Origin: Bacteroidaceae bacterium
GTDB lineage: Bacteria; Bacteroidota; Bacteroidia; Bacteroidales; Bacteroidaceae
NCBI GenBank assembly: GCA_900770665.1
Contig: CAAGKZ010000087.1
Location: 1-27,882, forward strand
Length of the DNA stretch: 27,882 nt
Reading direction: 5' to 3'
In this document: piece by piece, positions 14,238-20,378 of the stretch
How positions within the stretch are numbered: position 1 is the first letter of the stretch
Layout of the letters: each line of letters begins with the position of its first letter
Program-made: the position numbers and the translations under genes
The notes under the pieces: generated by a model
What the model was told of the DNA's origin: nothing
Database searches by the model: none
The model's input: only the letters and a program-made list of their open reading frames with translations

Positions 14238-16856
14238 TTAGAAACGGAAACCGATGTTCAGATAGAAGTTGAACGCGTTGGCATAATAGAGGTATGGGTT
14301 CTTTGAGAACTTGTAGGTACGTGCCTCGCCGTCGGCGTAGCTGTCACCACGGTTCTGCTCGTAACCTCCGGTAATCATGTTGGTGTTGTTCAACAGGTTG
14401 CTGAGCTGGAGGTTGAGGTTCAGCTTTTTGCCACCACGTAAACTGATGCTCTTGCCAATTGATGCGTCAACAATGAATCCTCCCTTGCCCTTGTACTGCG
14501 ATGGGACATTCAGGCGCTCCTCGCCGGTTGTGGCGTCGATTTCGGGTGCACCTACAACTTCGGAAAGACGTGCGTATTTTGATGCATCGATGTAGATTCT
14601 GTCGTAGTAGTTTACATTTGCGCTCAGATACCAACCCTTGATGTTGTAGTCGATACCAAGGCTTGCAGCTGTGAGTGGTGTGCCGTCGAGCTTTACACCT
14701 TTCATGTATACAAGGTCGTTCTTCCATACAGCCTCGTTTTCGCTGATGAGCAATCCGTTTGCATTGTCTGTGTATTCGGCATCGCCAACAGATGCAAGGG
14801 CGTTGATTGAGAGTGATGATGTGATGTTGTAGACAACGGCTGCCTCAAGACCATAGTGCAGCTTGTTCACGCCGGTCATTGTAAGATATGTGAACTGTGA
14901 CTCCTGGTCGTTGTAGAATGCGCTCTGCTCAACACAGTTGTTTATCATTGTTCCGTAGCCGCTGATTTTTGCACTTACGGGACCGATGTTCAGGTTATAG
15001 GCAATCTCGGCATTGAAGATATCCTCGTTTGTGAGTCCTATTACAAAGTCATTGCGCATACGTGGCGCGATGAATGAGTTGTAGGCGAGCGGTGCGCGGT
15101 TTTCGTAACCACCACCTATTGAAAGGTTGTTATATGCATCGAAAGTGAACACCATGCCGAGTTTTGCTCCGCCGCCAAGGAATGTGGCTGTGCCGCTGCT
15201 GCCCTTTGAGTACAGCTGTGCACGACCGTTGCGCATGTGACCATAGCGTTCCATTGTTGTACCGTCAACGTGTGCACCGCCAAAGAGGTGGAAGATGCCC
15301 TTGTTGAACTGGTGTTGGTAGAAGAGTGTAGCCTTGTTGACGTTAAGGTCGTAGTTGTAGCCGAAGATGTCGCCCTCGCCAATCTTGCGGTTAGGGTTGT
15401 CGACGTCGTTCTGCACGTAGTCACTGTTTATACCGAAGTCACCTACAGAGAACTTGTCGATGTCGGTATATTTGTCGGCACCCATAAGATCGTCCATGGT
15501 CTTGTAGTGCATACCTTTGGTTGTTCCAAGCTGCAAACCTGCAGTACCCTTGTTGTAACGGTTGTACTCGATGTTGAGTGATGAACCAAGGTTAAAGGTG
15601 AGCTGGTCGTTGTGACGGCGCTCGACATAGTAGAGGCACTCGCCATTTGTAGCGTTTGCCTGCTGATTGGCATAGTACATGTAGTCCCAGTTGAGCTGGC
15701 GGTTTGCCTTGCTTGCTGTCCAATATTCTTTGCGTGTGTTGTAGTCGGCAAGTTCATCTTCTGTTGGGGAGTAGTTCAAATCCCAAACATCATAGGCCGC
15801 ACTTGGCAGGTTCTGATAGTAGTGGGGGCGTGGGTCGGCTGCATTGCCGTTCCATCCGAGTGCCGATGTGCTGTACATTGAGTATTTGCCGAACAATGAG
15901 GTTGTCAACTTCATCTTGTCGTTGATGTTGTAGTCCCAGGTGATTATCATGGCGGGCTCGTATGAGTTCACAACGCGTGCGTTGCGCTTCTTGCCCTGCT
16001 GGTATCCCCAGTTGGGGTTGTAGTAGTGGCTGCCGGCAAGCCAGTAGGCCTCCTCGGTAGCAGCACCCTGCTGTGCGCGCTCTGTGGGTGAACCCCATGT
16101 AGCGATTGAGAGGCTGTGGCTGTCGTTGAACTTCTTCTCGGCTGCAAGGAAGTAGGCTGCTGAGTTGTAGAATGTACCCTCGATTACACCCTCGTTTGCC
16201 CAACGGTATGATGCCGAGCCTGTGAAAGCCCAGCCGTTCTGCATGAGACCGGTTGAACCGGTGTACATCACGCGGGCAAGATAGTTGCGGTTACAGCCTA
16301 CAAGCGATGCCTTGTGGCCTGCTGCATACTGGCTGGCACGCATGTTGATGTTGCTTGCACCACCAACAGAACCAATACCGAAGCCGTTGTGCTCGGTGTA
16401 TGTTGCGCCCTCCTTGTTACGTGTGGCGTCGTTGAGACCGCCAATCATGCCGTAGCTGAACTGGCCTCTCTCGGCATCGTTGAGCAGTACGCCGTTGGCA
16501 TATACATTATTATAATGTGATTCGTAGGCACGTATGCGGAAACGCATTGCGCTGAAACGGTAACCTACCTCGGAGAGGAAGTAGTCGTCGTTTGACGAAA
16601 TCATTGCTGTTGTGCCCGAGAAATCCTCGTCTTCGCCAAGCTGTCCTTCGGAGAATGTATAGGACTCGTTGTTGTCGTCAATGAGAATGATGTTGTCTAC
16701 TGTGTTTGCCTTGTTGAGCAAGGTGTCGGCGTAGAGCATTCTTGCAGGCTGCTCCTTTATCATGCCTTGCCCGTTCAAAGCTTGTGCTTCCTGTGCGTTA
16801 GTTGTCGAAACGAAACCTAGCAGCAGAAGTGCTGTAATTTTAGTTAGTTTAAACAT
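14238..16856 (-). CDS. TonB-dependent outer-membrane receptor
   Basis: The product has 872 residues. It has a signal peptide (1 to about 22, FKLTKITALLLLGFVSTTNA), then a plug region (about 52-175: VDNIILIDDNNES, RIRAYESHYNNVYANGVLLN and GFGIGSVGGASNINMRASQ) and a long beta barrel rich in aromatic strands, ending FNFYLNIGFRF with the terminal Phe used in outer-membrane insertion. It lacks the N-terminal carboxypeptidase-like domain of SusC-type receptors, and no SusD gene follows, so it is not a classic glycan-utilisation pair. Instead two lipoprotein genes follow at 27 and 33 bp. I start at the ATG at 16856, where the signal peptide begins; the frame is open 31 codons further upstream without signal features. 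A long hairpin lies in its leader. Substrate unknown. Confidence 0.9.
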   Translation of the reverse strand: MFKLTKITALLLLGFVSTTNAQEAQALNGQGMIKEQPARMLYADTLLNKANTVDNIILIDDNNESYTFSEGQLGEDEDFSGTTAMISSNDDYFLSEVGYRFSAMRFRIRAYESHYNNVYANGVLLNDAERGQFSYGMIGGLNDATRNKEGATYTEHNGFGIGSVGGASNINMRASQYAAGHKASLVGCNRNYLARVMYTGSTGLMQNGWAFTGSASYRWANEGVIEGTFYNSAAYFLAAEKKFNDSHSLSIATWGSPTERAQQGAATEEAYWLAGSHYYNPNWGYQQGKKRNARVVNSYEPAMIITWDYNINDKMKLTTSLFGKYSMYSTSALGWNGNAADPRPHYYQNLPSAAYDVWDLNYSPTEDELADYNTRKEYWTASKANRQLNWDYMYYANQQANATNGECLYYVERRHNDQLTFNLGSSLNIEYNRYNKGTAGLQLGTTKGMHYKTMDDLMGADKYTDIDKFSVGDFGINSDYVQNDVDNPNRKIGEGDIFGYNYDLNVNKATLFYQHQFNKGIFHLFGGAHVDGTTMERYGHMRNGRAQLYSKGSSGTATFLGGGAKLGMVFTFDAYNNLSIGGGYENRAPLAYNSFIAPRMRNDFVIGLTNEDIFNAEIAYNLNIGPVSAKISGYGTMINNCVEQSAFYNDQESQFTYLTMTGVNKLHYGLEAAVVYNITSSLSINALASVGDAEYTDNANGLLISENEAVWKNDLVYMKGVKLDGTPLTAASLGIDYNIKGWYLSANVNYYDRIYIDASKYARLSEVVGAPEIDATTGEERLNVPSQYKGKGGFIVDASIGKSISLRGGKKLNLNLQLSNLLNNTNMITGGYEQNRGDSYADGEARTYKFSKNPYLYYANAFNFYLNIGFRF

Positions 16857-16900
16857 AGTAATATAATAAGTTAATTTACAAATACTTATTTGCGTGGGTA

Positions 16901-16934
16901 CTTGTTGTTCAAGGAATTTTTCTTGCACAACAAG
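16901..16934 (-). promoter_or_regulatory. Hairpin in the leader of the TonB receptor operon
   Basis: CTTGTTGT (16901-16908) pairs with ACAACAAG (16927-16934). After one mismatch the stem continues with CAAGG and its partner toward an A/T loop, about 14 pairs in all. No T run follows in either direction, so it does not look like a terminator. It lies 45 nt before the receptor start and about 12 nt from a possible -7 element, so it could be an operator or a leader RNA structure. A second, smaller repeat CAAATA-CT-TATTTG lies at 16879-16892. Confidence 0.45.
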
Positions 16935-16946
16935 CCTAAAATCATA

Positions 16947-16977
16947 CAAAGTTGCTAAAAAAAGTGGAGATATGTAA
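16947..16977 (-). promoter_or_regulatory. Weak candidate promoter for the TonB receptor operon
   Basis: On the minus strand CAACTTTG (16954-16947) matches TAnnTTTG at all fixed positions but the first. About 20 nt upstream is TTTA in place of TTTG. It would start transcription near 16940 and place the hairpin 16901-16934 at the very 5' end of the mRNA. Confidence 0.3.
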
Positions 16978-17034
16978 ACTTTTTCTAATATTTTTTGTGG
17001 TAAACTGTTGTGAAGAGTGAGTGAATATATAATA

Positions 17035-17065
17035 AAAATTGACCGACAACTTGCCGGTCAATTTT
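17035..17065 (-). terminator. Hairpin terminator after ilvC
   Basis: AAAATTGACCG (17035-17045) and CGGTCAATTTT (17055-17065) form an 11-bp perfect stem with a 9-nt loop. On the minus strand a U-rich run (TTTTTATTATA) follows, 26 bp after the ilvC stop codon. The plus side also has a T run, so it may act in both directions. Confidence 0.88.
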
Positions 17066-17090
17066 CGTTTTAGGTTATGAATCCTATATG

Positions 17091-18137
17091 TTAGTTGTTC
17101 TCGGGGCGGAGCTTGCGCACTACAGCACCAGCCTGCCACATCTCGGTCTCGCGCATCTCGCGGAGTTCCTCCTCAAGCTTCTGACGATAGTCGGGCTGTG
17201 AGTTTGTGTCGATGCTTCGCTGTGCCTCGTTGCCTGCAGCAACTTCGCTGTAGAGGTCCTCGAATACAGGCATTGTTGCGTCGCGGAACTTCTTCCACCA
17301 ATCGAGCGCACCGCGCTGTGCTGTTGTAGAGCAGTTTGCGTACATCCAGTCCATTCCGTTCTCTGAAATCAGCGGCATGAGGCTCTGCGAAAGTTCCTCG
17401 ACGGTCTCGTTGAAGGCCTCGGAAGGTGTGTGTCCGTTCTTGCGCAATACCTCGTACTGTGCTGCAAAGATACCCTGGATAGCACCCATGAGAGTACCGC
17501 GTTCGCCGGTAAGGTCTGAATAAACTTCGCGCTTGAAGGTTGTCTCGAAAAGATAGCCCGAGCCTACACCGATACCAAGCGCAATCACGCGGTCCCATGC
17601 GCGGCCTGTCGCATCCTGGAAGATGGCATAGCTTGAGTTCAAACCGCGTCCCTGCAGGAACATACGGCGCAGTGAAGTACCCGAACCCTTGGGGGCAACA
17701 AGGATAACGTCAACATCTGCGGGAGGAACAATGCCTGTACGCTCCTTGTAAGTGATGCCGAAACCATGAGAGAAGTAGAGAGCCTTGCCGGGGGTAAGGT
17801 GTTTCTTCACAGTAGGCCAAACGGCAATCTGTCCAGCATCGGAAAGCAAGTATTCAATGATTGTTGCCTTTTCGCAAGCCTCTTCAATGTCAAAAAGGTT
17901 CTCGCCGGGTACCCAACCATCGGCAACGGCCTTGTCCCAACTCTTTGAGTCCTTGCGCTGTCCGACGATAACATTGAAACCGTTGTCACGAAGGTTAAGT
18001 GACTGGCCGGGACCCTGTACACCATAACCGATAACAGCGATTGTCTCATCCTTCAATGTCTCCAAGGCTTTTGCCAATGGATATTCTTCGCGTGTCACGA
18101 CGTTCTCAACCACGCCGCCAAAATTCATCTGTGCCAT
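17091..18137 (-). CDS. ilvC: Ketol-acid reductoisomerase
   Basis: IlvC converts 2-acetolactate or 2-aceto-2-hydroxybutanoate to the dihydroxy acid in valine/isoleucine synthesis, using NAD(P)H and two magnesium ions. The 348-residue protein has a Rossmann domain with GYGVQGPGQS (37-46), followed by a long cofactor-specificity loop (GQRKDSKSWDKA, 59-70). His124 lies in YFSHGFGI and Lys150 in VAPKGSG; metal ligands are Asp208 and Glu212 (DLTGERG), Glu244 and Glu248 (NETVEELS). It is a single-knot (class I-like) enzyme, shorter than E. coli IlvC (491). NADH or NADPH preference cannot be decided by eye. It is transcribed from its own promoter as a single gene with a terminator; ilvA and ridA are on the same strand about 6 kb on. 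Confidence 0.96.
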   Translation of the reverse strand: MAQMNFGGVVENVVTREEYPLAKALETLKDETIAVIGYGVQGPGQSLNLRDNGFNVIVGQRKDSKSWDKAVADGWVPGENLFDIEEACEKATIIEYLLSDAGQIAVWPTVKKHLTPGKALYFSHGFGITYKERTGIVPPADVDVILVAPKGSGTSLRRMFLQGRGLNSSYAIFQDATGRAWDRVIALGIGVGSGYLFETTFKREVYSDLTGERGTLMGAIQGIFAAQYEVLRKNGHTPSEAFNETVEELSQSLMPLISENGMDWMYANCSTTAQRGALDWWKKFRDATMPVFEDLYSEVAAGNEAQRSIDTNSQPDYRQKLEEELREMRETEMWQAGAVVRKLRPENN

Positions 18138-18248
18138 AATTGTATTTTTTAGTTTTTCTCCTTATTAATATAGTGTGACAATTGCAATCGCAAACTGTCA
18201 AAATGTTTCCTTGACTGCAGAATAACAGAGTTCTATTCAAGAGGTTCG

Positions 18249-18279
18249 CGAAAGTAGTTGTAAAATTGATAAAAACAAA
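18249..18279 (-). promoter_or_regulatory. Bacteroidota-type promoter of ilvC
   Basis: On the minus strand TTTG (18279-18276), a 19-nt spacer and TACTTTCG (18256-18249) fit the -33/-7 consensus. The leader would be about 105 nt and contains a short imperfect hairpin (18177-18199, GACAG pairing with TTGTC and TTGC with GCAA), which may or may not be regulatory. Confidence 0.65.
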
Positions 18280-18348
18280 ACAATTTTTCCAATAAATTTT
18301 ATTAATTTTACACGCAGTAAGTTTTTTGGATAACAAACATTAATCATA

Positions 18349-19392
18349 ATGAGAAAAAACAGTTTTTTGTTGGCGTTTTTTATGCTCTTTGCAGTGGCGT
18401 TTGCCGCTACAGCGCAGAGCGAAAAGAAGTATGAGGTCTACAGCGTGGGTTTCTACAATCTTGAGAATCTTTTTGACACAATCCACGATGCCGGTAAGAA
18501 TGACTATGAGTTCTTGCCCGACGGAACAAACAAGTGGGGTACATTGAAGTACACTAACAAGCAGAAGAATATGGCAACAGTGCTCAATGAAATGGGAACC
18601 GATGTGTTGCCTGTGGGTATGGCTGCTGTGGGTGTTTCCGAAATTGAGAACTCACGTGTTCTTGAGGATTTGGTGAAGCACGAGGTTCTTGCTCCACGCG
18701 GATGGGATTTCATACACATCGAGGGTCCCGACCGTCGCGGTGTCGATTGTGCATTGCTCTATAATCCCAAACTTTTCAAGCCTATCAACTCAAAGCTTGC
18801 ACCTTATACAACCGTTGACAACGATACCACATACAAGACCCGTGGTTTTCTCATTGTGAGCGGTGAGATGGGTGGCGAGGTTGTTCACATTATTGTAAAC
18901 CACTGGCCTTCGCGCTATGCAAAGTCTCCGGCTCGTGAGCGTGCAGGTGTGCTTGTGAAGGAACTTAAGGATTCCATCATGGCCGAGATGCCCGATACCA
19001 AGGTACTCATTATGGGTGACATGAACGACGACCCCGATAATAAGAGTATGAAGACATGTCTTGGCGCTGTGCGTGAGAAGGAGGAGGTGAAGTCGGCTAC
19101 CGATCTTTACAATCCTTGGTGGAATATCCTGCGCAAGAAGGGTATGGGTACTTTAAAGTACAAGGGTAAGTGGAATCTCTTTGACCAGGTGGTTGTCAGC
19201 GGTAATCTCCTTGGTACCGACCGTTCGACACTGAAACTTTACAAAACCGAAATCTTCTCCCGCAATTACATGTTCCAGCAAGAGGGACGCTACAAAGGAA
19301 ATACCAAGCGTACTCATGCCGGTGGTGTTTGGCTTAATGGTTATAGTGACCACTTGCCGGTGATTGTGTATCTTATTAAAGAAGCAAAATAG
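18349..19392 (+). CDS. Secreted endonuclease/exonuclease/phosphatase-family protein (DNase I fold)
   Basis: The 347-residue protein has a signal peptide (1-23, ending ATAQ) without a lipobox, so it goes to the periplasm or outside. The DNase I-like motifs are in order: GFYNLENLFD (34-43) with the conserved Asn, VSEIEN (96-101) with metal ligand Glu98, RRGVDCALLYN (129-139), NHWPSR (184-189) with catalytic His185, MGDMNDDP (222-229) with Asp224 and Asn226, and SDHLPV (333-338) with the Asp334-His335 pair. All catalytic residues are present, so it should be an active phosphodiesterase; whether it cuts DNA, RNA or another phosphoester is not decided. No promoter consensus was found upstream. It points away from ilvC, and the TonB operon lies beyond ilvC. 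A MITE-like element begins 9 bp after its stop. Confidence 0.88.
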   Translation: MRKNSFLLAFFMLFAVAFAATAQSEKKYEVYSVGFYNLENLFDTIHDAGKNDYEFLPDGTNKWGTLKYTNKQKNMATVLNEMGTDVLPVGMAAVGVSEIENSRVLEDLVKHEVLAPRGWDFIHIEGPDRRGVDCALLYNPKLFKPINSKLAPYTTVDNDTTYKTRGFLIVSGEMGGEVVHIIVNHWPSRYAKSPARERAGVLVKELKDSIMAEMPDTKVLIMGDMNDDPDNKSMKTCLGAVREKEEVKSATDLYNPWWNILRKKGMGTLKYKGKWNLFDQVVVSGNLLGTDRSTLKLYKTEIFSRNYMFQQEGRYKGNTKRTHAGGVWLNGYSDHLPVIVYLIKEAK

Positions 19393-19400
19393 TCGTAAAA

Positions 19401-19587
19401 GAATAAAAAGATAAATTTCTGTGTTATGCTTGCTTTGAAAATCCTCATTTACTTTAAGTAAATTAACCCGCAGATGTGGCTTTTCCTCCTCGCTGCTCGG
19501 CATAGAATGCAAGCACTCTCTGCTCTCGCATGCAGCGTCGGTTCCGGTTTAAAGCACTGCGCAAGCCTTGAACTTTATCTTTTTATT
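19401..19587. mobile_element. MITE-like element with 15-bp perfect inverted ends
   Basis: GAATAAAAAGATAAA (19401-19415) is the exact reverse complement of 19573-19587. The 187-bp unit lies between the nuclease gene and sodB. Its interior (about 19465-19560) is richer in G/C than its ends and contains the near-palindrome ATTTACTT-T-AAGTAAAT (19449-19465). No transposase is encoded. A minus-strand reading of the interior, beginning near 19512, gives SSEEEKPHLRVNLLKVNEDF, which looks more protein-like than random and may be a relic. No convincing target duplication flanks the ends. A very long-range terminator-like pairing is the alternative explanation. Confidence 0.5.
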
Positions 19588-19602
19588 CATTTCCTTATTG
19601 TG

Positions 19603-19639
19603 TAAGTGCCTGGGACTTGGTTCTCAGGTACTTGTGTTT
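19603..19639 (+). terminator. Hairpin terminator upstream of the convergent sodB end
   Basis: A 12-bp stem (19603-19614 with 19621-19632, two G-U pairs) closes the loop CTTGGT and is followed on the plus strand by TGTTTT. It probably ends plus-strand transcripts coming from the nuclease gene. On the minus strand no U run follows, so its use for sodB is doubtful. Confidence 0.65.
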
Positions 19640-19642
19640 TAA

Positions 19643-20260
19643 TTATATATCCAGTCTGCTCTCGACGACTTCCCAATCGACTATTTCCCACAGTTTCTTT
19701 ACGTGTTCGGCGCGGCGGTTCTGATAGTCGAGGTAGTAGGCGTGCTCCCAGACGTCAATGCCGTAGAGCGGCTTCATGCGGCGGTGTATTGGAGTGTCGC
19801 CATTGTAACAGTTGATGATGGAGAGTTTGCCGCTCTCTTCCTGAGCGAGCCACACCCATCCGCTGCCGAAGAGTGACGCTGCGGCTTCTTCCATTTTTTT
19901 CTTGAAGTTGTCAAAGGTTCCGAAATCAAAGTGTATGAACTCTTTCAGGTTGCCGGTGGGGCGGTTGTTCCCTGGAGCGGCGGGGGTGAACTGCTCGAAG
20001 TAGAGCGAGTGGTTAAGGACTTGCCCTGCGTTATTGAACAACGGGCCGGGAGGTGCCTGTTCCACAATCTCGCGCAGAGTGTACTTCTCATAATCGGTTC
20101 CGCCGATGAGTTTGTTGAGGTTGTCGACGTATGTCTGCAGGTGTTTGCCGTAGTGGCACTCTATTGTTGTCTGGCTGATGATGGGTGCCAATGCTCCCGC
20201 AGGGTAGGCGAGCGCCGGCATCTGAAAGCCGGTGCGTGTTGCTGTGGTGTATGTACTCAT
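19643..20260 (-). CDS. sodB: Iron/manganese superoxide dismutase
   Basis: The enzyme turns superoxide into oxygen and hydrogen peroxide in the cytoplasm. All four metal ligands are visible: His36 (ECHYGKHLQTYV), His84 (AGQVLNHSLYF), Asp169 and His173 (GIDVWEHAYYLDYQNRR). Gln80 in NNAGQ lies in the N-terminal half, the iron-type arrangement; Bacteroides enzymes of this group are known to work with either metal. The 205 residues include about 12 extra at the N-terminus (MSTYTTATRTGFQ) before the usual MPALAYP start, so Met14 at 20221 is an alternative start. It is divergent from the helicase gene with a 118-bp gap. No clear promoter consensus was seen for this gene. Confidence 0.95.
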   Translation of the reverse strand: MSTYTTATRTGFQMPALAYPAGALAPIISQTTIECHYGKHLQTYVDNLNKLIGGTDYEKYTLREIVEQAPPGPLFNNAGQVLNHSLYFEQFTPAAPGNNRPTGNLKEFIHFDFGTFDNFKKKMEEAAASLFGSGWVWLAQEESGKLSIINCYNGDTPIHRRMKPLYGIDVWEHAYYLDYQNRRAEHVKKLWEIVDWEVVESRLDI

Positions 20261-20332
20261 ATTTTTATGGTTTAGATGTAAAATGTAAACAAGGTTTTGG
20301 GCGCTATGTTCGCATTTGTGCCTTTTTTTGCA

Positions 20333-20340
20333 TATCTTCG
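20333..20340 (+). promoter_or_regulatory. Probable -7 promoter element of the helicase-nspC operon
   Basis: TATCTTCG, the same -7 variant as at 819-826 and 954-961, lies 38 bp before the ATG at 20379. The -33 position has no TTTG. Transcription from here would exclude an in-frame upstream ATG at 20316. Confidence 0.4.
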
Positions 20341-20378
20341 CAAATTATTGGCCTTTGTCGGCAAACTGTAATATTGCG

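Noticed and set aside
16857..16949. Extended start of the TonB receptor (31 extra codons)
   Set aside because: The signal peptide begins at the ATG at 16856, and the upstream codons cover leader hairpins and part of a candidate promoter.
19153..19512. 119-codon minus-strand open frame covering the MITE-like interior and the end of the nuclease gene
   Set aside because: Most of it is antisense to the well-supported nuclease gene; only the part inside the element looks protein-like, so it is treated as a possible relic and not as a gene.
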